Source: UBA10107 sp963835585 (GTDB lineage: Archaea; Nanobdellota; Nanobdellia; Woesearchaeales; UBA10107). From it: a stretch of 64,000 nt of DNA. The translations under genes and the position numbers were made by a program. Where the stretch lies: positions 186,001 through 250,000 of the forward strand of contig CAWIGF010000003.1 of the NCBI GenBank assembly GCA_963835585.1, given 5' to 3'. Shown here piece after piece: positions 16,404 through 23,550 of the stretch (within the stretch, counting starts at the first letter, position 1; each line of letters starts with the position of its first letter). Below the pieces are notes generated by a model. It did not search any database. It was not told where the DNA came from and saw only the letters and a list, made by a program, of their open reading frames with translations.

Positions 16404-16616
16404 CTATTTGATCATCCTTACTTGATTTTCATCTACTGTGTATTTTTTATCTTCATATTCCACAACATCGGTGATGTGAAGCTTTCTTCTGTTCCTTGTC
16501 TCTATTTCGCCGTTTACTTTTATTTTTCCAGAACGTATAAGTATTTTTGCCTGTCCACCTGTATTTGCAAGTTTGTTTATTTTCAGAAAGGCGTTGAGTT
16601 CTATGTACTTTTCCAT
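16404..16616 (-). CDS. Small S4-domain RNA-binding protein (YbcJ/RlbA-like)
   Basis: A 70-residue single S4 domain: LNAFLKINKLANTGGQAK and then SGKIKVNGEIETRNRRKL, the classical S4 pattern of two helices followed by a KVNG turn. Such stand-alone domains bind structured RNA, probably ribosomal. It precedes tRNA-Gln(CTG) on the minus strand. The close match to the YaaA/YbcJ type supports an RNA role, though targets are unknown. Confidence 0.82.
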   Translation of the reverse strand: MEKYIELNAFLKINKLANTGGQAKILIRSGKIKVNGEIETRNRRKLHITDVVEYEDKKYTVDENQVRMIK

Positions 16617-16625
16617 GAATGCAAA

Positions 16626-16698
16626 TAGCCCCGCCCGGATTCGAACCGAGGTCTCAGCCGCCAGAGGGCTGAATGATTGACCGCTACACTACGGGGCT
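16626..16698 (-). tRNA. tRNA-Gln (CTG)
   Basis: Minus strand: acceptor AGCCCCG pairs with CGGGGCT, discriminator A. Anticodon stem CAGCC/GGCTG encloses CTCTGGC, anticodon CTG. T loop TTCGAAT is present. No intron. Most bases outside the anticodon arm match the tRNA-Gln(TTG) at 18.7 kb, indicating duplication. Confidence 0.95.
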
Positions 16699-16757
16699 AT
16701 ATGTCTTCTTTAGGTTTGAAGGTTGGTTTTAAATATTGCGGTTGATATTTATGTAAT

Positions 16758-16949
16758 ATGAATTGCAAGAAATGTGGTTCGACAAAGTTAAGGCATTATA
16801 AGTATGAGAATGTTGATTGCTATGAATGCAGCGACTGTGGCTATGATTCTTGCGAAGAATATGAAAATGTTCCTGAATCTAGAAATTCACAACGCGAGAA
16901 AGGACGTTATACACCATACAAAACAAGTGGCAAGGAGAGAGTTAAGTAA
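16758..16949 (+). CDS. Small zinc-ribbon protein
   Basis: A 63-residue protein with a C-x2-C ... C-x2-C ribbon: MNCKKCGSTK at residues 3-6 and CYECSDCGYDSC at about 21-32. The C-terminal half is charged and probably disordered. Its last base overlaps the start of the transglutaminase-like gene, so the two are likely translated together. Zinc ribbons of this size usually mediate nucleic-acid or protein contacts; no specific role can be assigned. Confidence 0.7.
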   Translation: MNCKKCGSTKLRHYKYENVDCYECSDCGYDSCEEYENVPESRNSQREKGRYTPYKTSGKERVK

Positions 16950-17452
16950 TGGATGCCTCATCTTTATTTAGGAAAGTACGAGATATGCCTTATCGAATTC
17001 CTCTAAGACAAGGGGAAAAAGATAGGTGTTGCAGTGGCAAATCAAGCATGCTTTACGCTCTTCTGAAGAAAAAAAGATATGATGTTAGGTATAGAGTATG
17101 TATGTTTCTATGGAGTAGTCTCGGAATCCCTAAATCACTTAGAAAAATTCCTCATGAAAATGATTGCACACATACATATCTTGAGGTCAGGATCAAAGGT
17201 TCATGGAATATAGTTGATCCTGCATGGGACTGGAAATTGAGAAAAATATTGCCTGTTAACGATTGGGATGGTTTTTCCGCAACAAAACTCGCAGTTAAAC
17301 CAATCGTAATATTTTCTCCTAAAAAAAGTCTACACATCATAAGAGGGGAGAGCAAAGCCGTTATAAAGAAAGATTTAGAAAAGAACGGCAAGTTCTATGC
17401 AGCACTCAACAAATGGCTTGAGAAAATAAGGTTGAACTTGAAAAAGAATTAA
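16949..17452 (+). CDS. Transglutaminase-like (papain-fold) protein
   Basis: A 167-residue protein with the Cys-His-Asp arrangement of the transglutaminase-like fold: Cys in DRCCSGKSSML (residues 27-28), His in CTHTYLEV (about 71) and Asp in NIVDPAWD (about 90). Such proteins act as peptidases or amidases rather than cross-linkers in most prokaryotes. No signal peptide is present, so it probably acts in the cytosol. It is coupled to an upstream zinc-ribbon gene. Substrate unknown; mutational loss of the triad is not apparent. Confidence 0.75.
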   Translation: MDASSLFRKVRDMPYRIPLRQGEKDRCCSGKSSMLYALLKKKRYDVRYRVCMFLWSSLGIPKSLRKIPHENDCTHTYLEVRIKGSWNIVDPAWDWKLRKILPVNDWDGFSATKLAVKPIVIFSPKKSLHIIRGESKAVIKKDLEKNGKFYAALNKWLEKIRLNLKKN

Positions 17453-17937
17453 TTCTGTTGCAATTTTGGATTTACGTCCGTTTGCTGTATTTTTCCCAAG
17501 GACATGCCATCAATTGGGCATATATACTCAATAATTACTTTTGTGCCTTCTGATCTTCCTTCCATATTGGGAATACCTTCTACGATTTTTCCATCAGTCT
17601 TGCGTTCATAACCTATTATTTTTTCAATGAAATTTACTCCTTTATTACCTGGTAGTTGTTCTTTGTATTCAAATTTAATGAGTGTCATATAATTTTGAGA
17701 ATCTTTATCGGAAAGAATTTTAACTGGAATAACTTTTATCTTTCCTTCCTTGTATTCGCCTTTCTCATGCAGTTCTTTGATGTTATTGTATATATTCTTA
17801 ACTTTTCCTCTACGAAATGAAATGTCATTACTGTCTGTTGAAACGAAGTTGCCTTTTCCCTGATGTTCAAACATCCAACTACCTATTTCCAAGTCAATTA
17901 TTCTATCCGCAAGTGAAAATTTTGTTGTATCTGTCAT
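17449..17937 (-). CDS. Hypothetical soluble protein
   Basis: A 162-residue protein without signal peptide or membrane segment. It is rich in beta-strand-forming stretches (KIKVIPVKILSD, YMTLIKFEYKEQ, GTKVIIEYICPI) with charged loops. I do not recognise a family. It lies downstream of the thymidine-kinase-like gene on the same strand, separated by 77 bp, and is convergent with the transglutaminase-like gene by a 4-nt overlap. Confidence 0.6.
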   Translation of the reverse strand: MTDTTKFSLADRIIDLEIGSWMFEHQGKGNFVSTDSNDISFRRGKVKNIYNNIKELHEKGEYKEGKIKVIPVKILSDKDSQNYMTLIKFEYKEQLPGNKGVNFIEKIIGYERKTDGKIVEGIPNMEGRSEGTKVIIEYICPIDGMSLGKIQQTDVNPKLQQN

Positions 17938-18014
17938 AAATTAATCCTTGTCCACACGAAACACAACTCATTAATAAAGTTTTGTTTACATATTTTTTGT
18001 TGCTTATAAGTAAA

Positions 18015-18626
18015 TTATTTTCTTTCTTTTTTGGGCACTTTGAAATGTTCAATGCATCTTCCTTCATGAACAATATATTCGGTATCACGGATTCTGATTG
18101 GTGATTCATACGGAGCGAGTTTTCCTTTGAAAAATCTCTGAGTTCTTGTGGATTTAGCGTTGCATCCTTTATATTCACATTTCCCTTTTAATCTTTCCAT
18201 GCAATCTACCATTGCAATAAATCCATTCATGTTTCCAAACGGTCTTCCTCTGAAATCGTAATCGAGGCCGGCGCCAATTACATTGATATTCTTTGATAAA
18301 AGTTCTTTTATCACCTCTTCCAGGTTTTTGTAGAAAAAATGAAGATTATCAATCACTACAATCTTTGTCTTTGCATTAACATCATGCAAAATCATTCCTG
18401 GGTCCTTTTCGTTTATTCCTTTTGTTTCGTTTGCTGCATCGTATTTGTGCATATTTATCTCTATTCTTTGCTCCACATTATTTCCGACCAGCGGAACAAA
18501 AACCATAGAATAGATTTCTTCTGCCTGTTTTAATCTCTGATTTATTTCTTTAGTTTTTCCTGACTTTACAGGTCCTATGACCATTTCAAATTTACCTGGA
18601 TTAACTAGATTTTCTGAGTCGTACAT
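18015..18626 (-). CDS. Thymidine-kinase-like protein with altered catalytic motif
   Basis: A 203-residue type II thymidine kinase homologue. The P-loop GPVKSGKT is at residues 18-25, the Walker B-like segment reads VVIDNLHFF, the lasso region contains FRGRPF, and four cysteine or histidine positions near CEYKGCNAK and HEGRC fit the structural zinc site. In active enzymes the B motif is D-E-(A/G)-Q-F and its Glu is the catalytic base; here it is Asn. The protein may bind nucleotides without phosphorylating thymidine, or use another base. It lies between a hypothetical gene and tRNA-Gln. Confidence 0.8.
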   Translation of the reverse strand: MYDSENLVNPGKFEMVIGPVKSGKTKEINQRLKQAEEIYSMVFVPLVGNNVEQRIEINMHKYDAANETKGINEKDPGMILHDVNAKTKIVVIDNLHFFYKNLEEVIKELLSKNINVIGAGLDYDFRGRPFGNMNGFIAMVDCMERLKGKCEYKGCNAKSTRTQRFFKGKLAPYESPIRIRDTEYIVHEGRCIEHFKVPKKERK

Positions 18627-18687
18627 CGCCCTTGCAATTCTGAGCTAATATAAAAATAATTCGAAATAGCCTTGAAGAAATATTGAG

Positions 18688-18760
18688 TAGCCCCGCCCGG
18701 ATTCGAACCGAGGTCACCAGGTCCAAAGCCTGGTATGATTGACCGCTACACCACGGGGCT
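18688..18760 (-). tRNA. tRNA-Gln (TTG)
   Basis: Minus strand: acceptor AGCCCCG/CGGGGCT, discriminator A, anticodon stem CCAGG/CCTGG around CTTTGGA, anticodon TTG, T loop TTCGAAT. No intron. Nearly identical to the tRNA-Gln(CTG) 2 kb away except in the anticodon arm. Confidence 0.95.
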
Positions 18761-18885
18761 GTACGTGTCTAAATTGATGGCAAGTCATTTAAAAATGTTT
18801 ATGTTTTAAATTTTCTCATTTATCACTTCAGAATATTTTTTGTTTTATGGAAAGCTTTTTATACCCTTTGCTTATATATTGCAGT

Positions 18886-19347
18886 ATGAAAGTCCCAACA
18901 ACAGTTCTGATGTTTTTTCTGCTGTCTTTTTTGTTGGTTGCTTGCTCTCAAACGAAAGTAATAGTGCTCAACCAGACGACGCAGGTGCAGGCTCCTTCAC
19001 AGGAATCAAATGCATCAACTCAGGCAGCAACTAATTCAACTAATGCCGCTCAACCAGCAGGGACAGGTGCAGCGGTTGATTTGGGAGGCAAGGTTCCTGT
19101 AAAATGCGAGGCAACTGATCCTGCGCGCGATCCGTCAGTCACCGGCGCTGTTACCATTACATATAGTGATGGCTCATCTGATGTGTTTTATGATGATTGT
19201 CCTGGTAGCTCCAATATCGAGACAAAATACTATTGCAATGGAAATACCGTTCAATCGGAGAACAACATATGTCCTGCTTCCTGTGTATTGGTTCCTGTAA
19301 ATGCGGATCCAACCAAAAAAGTCGGATTTTGTTTTAATATGCAATAA
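18886..19347 (+). CDS. Secreted lipoprotein, first of a tandem pair
   Basis: A 153-residue protein with a signal peptide ending in a lipobox-like LLVAC, then a Thr/Gln/Ala-rich linker and a compact C-terminal domain with seven or so cysteines (VPVKCEATD, DGSSDVFYDDCPG, KYYCNGN, CPASC). The ATG at 18886 is chosen because it begins the signal peptide and a TATA-like TTTTTATACC lies about 28 bp upstream; the longer frame from 18847 would ruin the signal. It is followed 6 bp later by a paralogue. A cell-surface role is inferred; binding partner unknown. Confidence 0.7.
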   Translation: MKVPTTVLMFFLLSFLLVACSQTKVIVLNQTTQVQAPSQESNASTQAATNSTNAAQPAGTGAAVDLGGKVPVKCEATDPARDPSVTGAVTITYSDGSSDVFYDDCPGSSNIETKYYCNGNTVQSENNICPASCVLVPVNADPTKKVGFCFNMQ

Positions 19348-19353
19348 ATTACT

Positions 19354-19728
19354 ATGAGACTTTCCATCTTTTTTGTTTTTGCAGTGATTTTGGTATCATG
19401 TTCTCCTTTGCAAGCATCTCAAAATATACCCAACAATGAATCCCAAACACCAGTTATGCCCACACAGAGTGTCCCTGTACAAAATACAACAGTTCAATCT
19501 GCTTCTATTCCAGTTAATTGCACTCCTAATGGTTCACCGATAACTCAACGAGGAGATGTTGTGATATACTTTAGCAATGGGAAGAAAGAGACCTTATTCG
19601 ATTATTGTGAGAATACCGATCAACCCGCATTCGAACGCTTTAAAATACACTATTATTGCGATGGTTTGAATGCGAACACAAATATTTATGAATGCAGTCA
19701 AAACTGCACGAAAGGTGCATGTAGTTAA
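19354..19728 (+). CDS. Secreted lipoprotein, second of a tandem pair
   Basis: A 124-residue paralogue of the preceding protein. The signal peptide ends with ILVSC, and the C-terminal domain repeats the same spacing: IPVNCTPNG, then YFSNGKKETLFDYCEN, HYYCDGL and CSQNCTKGAC, probably disulfide bonded outside the cell. It begins 6 bp after the first copy, so both should be on one transcript. The 3' end overlaps the convergent diphthine synthase gene by 4 nt. Confidence 0.7.
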   Translation: MRLSIFFVFAVILVSCSPLQASQNIPNNESQTPVMPTQSVPVQNTTVQSASIPVNCTPNGSPITQRGDVVIYFSNGKKETLFDYCENTDQPAFERFKIHYYCDGLNANTNIYECSQNCTKGACS

Positions 19729-20483
19729 ACTTTGTATTGTTTTAAGAAATCCTCTTCCATGAAGTGCAATTTGCCAGGAACAACGAGTGTGTGAGGAGGA
19801 GGTCCAAAATTAATATGAAGCAGATCTCTCGCTTTTCCGTAGACAATAACTGGTTTTTTAGAGCCAAGTCGCGCAACGCCAATCACTTCTTTATTTTCTG
19901 TAAATATCTTTTCGTTTTTTCGTAATTCGAGCTTTAACATATATCGTATCGCATCTTGTATGGACATGTACTTGTCTTCGAGAGGTTTCAAATCTAATAA
20001 CAAAAGTGTATGATAGCCGAGGCTCAAATTGTCTTTCAGAACATCATAAGGGGTCTCTGGTTGGTAATTCCCTTCTTCAAAGGGAATGCTCGTCGTCTTC
20101 CCGAATTTGTACAATTGTAGTCCTGTAATTCCTATTGCATTTAATATGGATGCATTATGTATGACCTCGACTTCTATTTTCTTTTCTTTCGCTCTCAGAA
20201 TTAGATCAGCATGAGTAGTTGCAGAAAGCGGGTCTCCTATTACGAGCAAAGAAATCATTTCATTTTCTGCCTTTTCGAGAATTCTGTCTGCATCTTTTTC
20301 GATCAATGTACGTCCTGCCTTGATTAATTTCTTGCCGTAGAATTTTTCAAGTGTTTCAAATGGAACTTGTAATTTCGATGTGTAAGTTTCGATATAAACT
20401 TCACTTGATTTTTTTACCGCCTCGAGTCCCTTGACAGTAATGTCTTTTTCGTCATTTAATCCGATTCCTATTATATAAAGCAT
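19725..20483 (-). CDS. dph5: Diphthine synthase
   Basis: S-adenosylmethionine-dependent methyltransferase that methylates the modified histidine of elongation factor 2 on the way to diphthamide, a pathway restricted to archaea and eukaryotes. The 252 residues follow the family from the start: LYIIGIGLNDEKDITVKGLE, then the SAM-binding VIGDPLSATTHADL and HNASILNAIGITGLQLYKFG. Length is normal. The gene stands alone between convergent lipoproteins and the TnpB element. Identification is firm. Confidence 0.96.
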   Translation of the reverse strand: MLYIIGIGLNDEKDITVKGLEAVKKSSEVYIETYTSKLQVPFETLEKFYGKKLIKAGRTLIEKDADRILEKAENEMISLLVIGDPLSATTHADLILRAKEKKIEVEVIHNASILNAIGITGLQLYKFGKTTSIPFEEGNYQPETPYDVLKDNLSLGYHTLLLLDLKPLEDKYMSIQDAIRYMLKLELRKNEKIFTENKEVIGVARLGSKKPVIVYGKARDLLHINFGPPPHTLVVPGKLHFMEEDFLKQYKV

Positions 20484-20568
20484 GTCTCTGTTTTGTTCTT
20501 TCTTGTTTAAGAAGATTTCGCTAGAAATCCTCGCTCTTGGAGGGCGCAGGATGAATGGCGAACAAAAT

Positions 20569-20598
20569 CAGGGATAATCCAGACACCACAGGACAACC
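20569..20598 (+). promoter_or_regulatory. Two adjacent sequence words before tnpB shared with 52.3-52.6 kb
   Basis: CAGGGATAATCCAGAC (20569-20584) matches the complement of 52546-52561 at 14 of 16 positions. Directly after it, CCACAGGACAACC (20586-20598) matches the first 13 bases of the 22-bp element at 1469 and 52316. A TATA-like CTTAAATATT follows at 20611, 30 bp before the tnpB start. They may belong to the element's left end or to a regulator's site. Confidence 0.5.
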
Positions 20599-20640
20599 AA
20601 ACGCACCAGGCTTAAATATTCATATTTGTCATACAAATGC

Positions 20641-21831
20641 ATGGCACTACGCACATATCGTTATCGCTTGTACCCATCCAGCAAGCAGAGAGTGCGACTA
20701 ATAAATTCTCTCAAGACATGCAGGCAGATACACAATGAGCTTCTTGCGTTGTCGATTGATGCATGGAAGTTCGGCAAGGCATCATTGAACAGATCAGATT
20801 ATTACGTATATGTGAAAGAAATAAAAGCAAATCTTTTCTCCCAAGTCAAGCAAAACGTCGGAGACAGGGTCCATAAATCGTTCCAAAATTTCTTCAGGAG
20901 AATAAAGTCAAAATCAAAGAAGAAGGGATTTCCAAGGTTCAAGAACAAAGTATGCAGCATAACATATCCTCAAAGCGGGTTCAAGATTCTCAAGAAGCAA
21001 TTGTATGTTTCCAAGATCGGGAACATTCCAATTGTCCTTCACAGAAATTCAGAAGGAAGAATAAAGACGATGACAATCAAGCAGAACAAAGCAAACCAGT
21101 GGTTTGCGACATTTGCTTGTGAAATAGAATTTCCTAAAAAACAACATAATGGAGGCAAAATAGGAATTGATATGGGATTGGAAAACTACGTGGCAACATC
21201 AGATGGGCAGTTCTTCGACAATCCAAGACATCTCATGAAATCAGAACAACGATTGAAACTCATGCAAAGAATATTGTCTAGGAAAGTCAAGGGAAGCAAG
21301 AACAAATACAAATCGCGATTCAGATTAGCGACTCTCTATGTCAAGATAACAAATCAGAGAAATGACTTCCTTCACAAGCTATCCCATCAACTGACAACAA
21401 AGTACTCATTCATAGCATATGAAGACCTGAACATAAAAGACATGCTACAAACTCACTCTCTCGCAAAACATATAGGCGACGCTGGCTGGAACCAATTCAT
21501 TGCCATGCTGTCCTACAAGGCAGTAACATGCGGTGGACAAGCAATAGCAATTGATCCGGCCAATACAAGCAAGACCTGCTCAAGATGCGGGGCAATTAAT
21601 GATATGCCCCTTAATAAAAGAGAACTTATTTGCTTCAATTGTGGATTCATTTGTCATCGCGATACAAATGCGAGCATGAACATATTAACTGTAGGCACGG
21701 ACTGTGCCGAACATAACGCCTGTGGAGATTCAGCCTCTACAGCTGAGAAATCAGCTGCAAGCAGAATCACGGAAGCAGGAACTACACGCAAGTCAATTGC
21801 ATTGACCTCTGCTGGAAGCCCCGCAATTTAG
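20641..21831 (+). CDS. tnpB: TnpB RNA-guided nuclease
   Basis: A 396-residue TnpB, the RNA-guided DNA nuclease ancestral to Cas12, which uses an RNA from the element's right end to cut target DNA. The RuvC triad is intact: D177 (GIDMGLENY), E261 (YEDLNIKDM), D341 (CHRDTNASMN). A zinc ribbon of two C-x2-C pairs (CSRCG, CFNCG) lies before the last Asp. The N-terminus LRTYRYRLYPSSKQ is typical. The ATG at 20641 is preferred over 20626 because it begins at the family start and TATA spacing fits. Nothing suggests decay. Confidence 0.95.
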   Translation: MALRTYRYRLYPSSKQRVRLINSLKTCRQIHNELLALSIDAWKFGKASLNRSDYYVYVKEIKANLFSQVKQNVGDRVHKSFQNFFRRIKSKSKKKGFPRFKNKVCSITYPQSGFKILKKQLYVSKIGNIPIVLHRNSEGRIKTMTIKQNKANQWFATFACEIEFPKKQHNGGKIGIDMGLENYVATSDGQFFDNPRHLMKSEQRLKLMQRILSRKVKGSKNKYKSRFRLATLYVKITNQRNDFLHKLSHQLTTKYSFIAYEDLNIKDMLQTHSLAKHIGDAGWNQFIAMLSYKAVTCGGQAIAIDPANTSKTCSRCGAINDMPLNKRELICFNCGFICHRDTNASMNILTVGTDCAEHNACGDSASTAEKSAASRITEAGTTRKSIALTSAGSPAI

Positions 21832-21868
21832 TGCGGGGAGGATGTCACATGTTTACGCTTATATTTTC
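21740..21868 (+). ncRNA. Putative omega RNA of TnpB (extent approximate)
   Basis: TnpB guide RNAs overlap the 3' end of tnpB and run through the right-end hairpin, with the guide in flanking DNA. Here the right end finishes near 21848-21850, so the guide would be about the next 16-20 nt, starting TGTTTACGCTTA. The position follows from family knowledge; both ends are estimated. Confidence 0.4.
21819..21838 (+). repeat. Right-end hairpin of the TnpB element
   Basis: CCCCGCA / TGCGGGG pairs over 7 bp with loop ATTTAG, overlapping the tnpB stop codon. Hairpins of this kind are recognised as IS605 ends and form part of the omega RNA. Confidence 0.8.
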
Positions 21869-21960
21869 GTGAAAAAATTAAGGTATGTATATTCTTAAAA
21901 ATATATTTTAGATAATATAAAGATTTTTATATCCTTTAAGTGTATATAAAAATAGAATTT

Positions 21961-21986
21961 AAGTGTTTTTTTGGCGAAAAACACTT
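21961..21986 (+). repeat. Leader hairpin 1, 10-bp stem, loop TTGGCG
   Basis: AAGTGTTTTT pairs perfectly with AAAAACACTT around the loop TTGGCG (21971-21976). The loop is identical to that of the hairpin at 21993-22010. Confidence 0.75.
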
Positions 21987-21992
21987 TATTTG

Positions 21993-22010
21993 TGAGTTTT
22001 GGCGAACTCA
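21993..22010 (+). repeat. Leader hairpin 2, 6-bp stem, loop TTGGCG
   Basis: TGAGTT pairs perfectly with AACTCA around TTGGCG (21999-22004). It shares the loop but not the stem sequence of hairpin 1, which suggests selection on the loop. A third hairpin, AAACT/AGTTT with loop TTTTGGT, lies at 22056-22072. Confidence 0.75.
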
Positions 22011-22142
22011 GTTGAATTTTGGTTTCTAAAGAGAGTGTAGGGTAGACTACTATATAAACTTTTTGGTAGTTTGGACTATGTTCTCGAAAAAATAAAAACA
22101 AAAGGAGAAAAACTTTAGCAAGAAAGGCTTAAAGGGGGAAAA

Positions 22143-23225
22143 ATGGACTTTATCGTACAAAATGCAATGGAAACTGCTGGAAAAAAACAGCAACAAATAG
22201 ATCAGCCGTTAGATGTAGGACAGGCAAATATCAAGGTCATCGGAGTCGGTGGCGCTGGTAATAATATGGTCGATTGGCTTTACAAGAAAGGCATCGAAGG
22301 TGCGCAGATTATTGCATGTAACACAGACCAGCAACATTTGAACATCACTGAGGCAGAAAAGAAATTCCTGCTCGGCCGAGACACAACTCGAGGTCTTGGT
22401 GCAGGTGGTTTCCCACATATTGGTGCGGAAGCAGCAAAAGAGAGCTTAGGCGCATTAAAAGATGCTCTGAAAGGAGCAGATATGGTATTCGTCTGCGCGG
22501 GTATGGGAGGAGGTACTGGAACCGGTGCAGCTCCCATTGTCGCGGCATTGGGTAAGGACGAAGGAGCGATTGTCATAGGAACAGTCACCATGCCATTCAA
22601 AATCGAAAGAGCAAGAATAGACAAGGCCGAATTCGGTTTGCAGCAGTTACGAAATGTTTGTGACACTGTTGTTGTAATCGACAACAATAGGTTAGGACAA
22701 ATAGCTGGAAACTTGCCGGTTACGCAGGCATTTGCAGTCGCAAATGAATTGATTTCAACAATGATAAAAGGAATTGTAGAAATTATCGCAGTTCCAAGTC
22801 TGGTTAATCTGGACTACGCAGACGTTAAAGCGATTATGACATCTGGTGGAGTAGCTTCAATCGGAGTAGGTGCATCTGACACTCAGAAGAGAGTTGAAGA
22901 AGCAGTAAAGGGAGCATTAAGCAATCCACTGCTCGAGATTAGTTACGAAGGAGCAACAGGTGCAATCATCCACGTACACGGTGGAGAAGACTTAACACTT
23001 GACGACATCAACAGAGTTGGAGAGATGGTCACTGAAGCTATGGACCCTGATGCAAATGTAATCTGGGGAGCCAGAGTCAGCAAGGACATGAAAGGAAAGC
23101 TAACTGTCATGACAATCGTGACTGGTGTAAAATCACCATGGCTACTTGGCAAGTCAGAATCTAGAAAACCATCATCCATGTCATCTCATATGTCAAAAGA
23201 ACTTGGCATTGACTTGATACGATAG
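22143..23225 (+). CDS. ftsZ: Cell division protein FtsZ
   Basis: Tubulin-like GTPase that polymerises into the division ring. The GTP-binding signature GGGTGTG is at residues 122-128, with the N-terminal GVGGAGNNMVD and the T7-like NLDYADVKAIM catalytic loop present. Length of 360 residues and the DWLYKKGIEGAQ style fit archaeal FtsZ1/FtsZ. It has a short N-terminal extension. No secE or nusG follows, unlike many archaea; a small acidic ORF follows instead. The long hairpin leader upstream and overlapping hairpins downstream suggest RNA-level control. Confidence 0.97.
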   Translation: MDFIVQNAMETAGKKQQQIDQPLDVGQANIKVIGVGGAGNNMVDWLYKKGIEGAQIIACNTDQQHLNITEAEKKFLLGRDTTRGLGAGGFPHIGAEAAKESLGALKDALKGADMVFVCAGMGGGTGTGAAPIVAALGKDEGAIVIGTVTMPFKIERARIDKAEFGLQQLRNVCDTVVVIDNNRLGQIAGNLPVTQAFAVANELISTMIKGIVEIIAVPSLVNLDYADVKAIMTSGGVASIGVGASDTQKRVEEAVKGALSNPLLEISYEGATGAIIHVHGGEDLTLDDINRVGEMVTEAMDPDANVIWGARVSKDMKGKLTVMTIVTGVKSPWLLGKSESRKPSSMSSHMSKELGIDLIR

Positions 23226-23292
23226 GTGTATGAGGAAAAAAGGCCTTTCTTTCGCCTTCATTTTTCTTAACCACCCCCAATGATAAGCAAAT

Positions 23293-23337
23293 GAAGGCAT
23301 TCGCCTTCACACCAAAATTGGTGTGAAGTTTTTTTAT
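23293..23337 (+). terminator. Overlapping hairpins and T-run after ftsZ
   Basis: GAAGGC-ATTC-GCCTTC (23293-23308) and CTTCACACCAA/TTGGTGTGAAG (23305-23328) share the bases CTTC, so only one can form fully at a time. The second is followed by seven T. This resembles an intrinsic terminator with a competing upstream hairpin, before the small ORF at 23366. Confidence 0.6.
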
Positions 23338-23365
23338 TTTTTTAATTTATTACAAAGGTGTTTTT

Positions 23366-23512
23366 ATGGCAGAGGACGATGAACTTACTGTTGAGCAGCA
23401 GATTGACAATCTCGATGCGGCGCTTACAGCCTTAATAGAACTTCTTGTTGAAAAAAAAGTGTTAAATCAAAAACAATTCGATGACAAAGTAGATTCTTTT
23501 TATGAACCATAG
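23366..23512 (+). CDS. 48-residue acidic small protein downstream of ftsZ
   Basis: MAEDDELTVEQQIDNLDAAL continues to a helix-rich ALIELLVEKKVLNQKQFDD and ends FYEP. It is acidic and predicted all-helical, possibly a coiled-coil hairpin. An AAAGGTG lies 7 nt before the ATG. It sits 140 bp after ftsZ, past the hairpin terminator, on the same strand. A role in division would be guilt by association only. Conservation next to ftsZ in relatives would be the test. Confidence 0.6.
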   Translation: MAEDDELTVEQQIDNLDAALTALIELLVEKKVLNQKQFDDKVDSFYEP

Positions 23513-23550
23513 GAGAAAACAAAATTATATAAAAAAAGAAAAAAGATGGT

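Larger units (their letters stand above)
20600..21848 (+). mobile_element. IS200/IS605-type element carrying only tnpB
   Basis: The right end is recognisable by the CCCCGC-loop-GCGGGG hairpin followed by GAGGATGTCACA just after the tnpB stop, as in many archaeal IS605-type elements. No tnpA transposase is present, so it is non-autonomous for transposition. The left boundary is not determinable from sequence alone and is given approximately; an inverted repeat ATTTGT-CAT-ACAAAT (20624-20638) lies just before the start codon. Confidence 0.75.
21849..22142 (+). promoter_or_regulatory. AT-rich ftsZ leader and promoter region
   Basis: A 294-bp stretch without a credible gene. It holds TATA-like boxes (TTTATATCC, GTATATAAAAA, CTATATAAAC) and two perfect hairpins with the same loop, plus a third weaker one ending about 70 nt before the start codon. 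GGAGAAAAAC and AAAGGGGGAAAA precede the ATG. A long, structured 5' leader is unlike the short leaders elsewhere in the window. Confidence 0.5.

Noticed and set aside
21895..22101. 68-residue minus-strand frame upstream of ftsZ
   Set aside because: It is a translation of the AT-rich hairpin leader (FFREHSPNYQ... with many Phe/Lys) and has no promoter or ribosome site.
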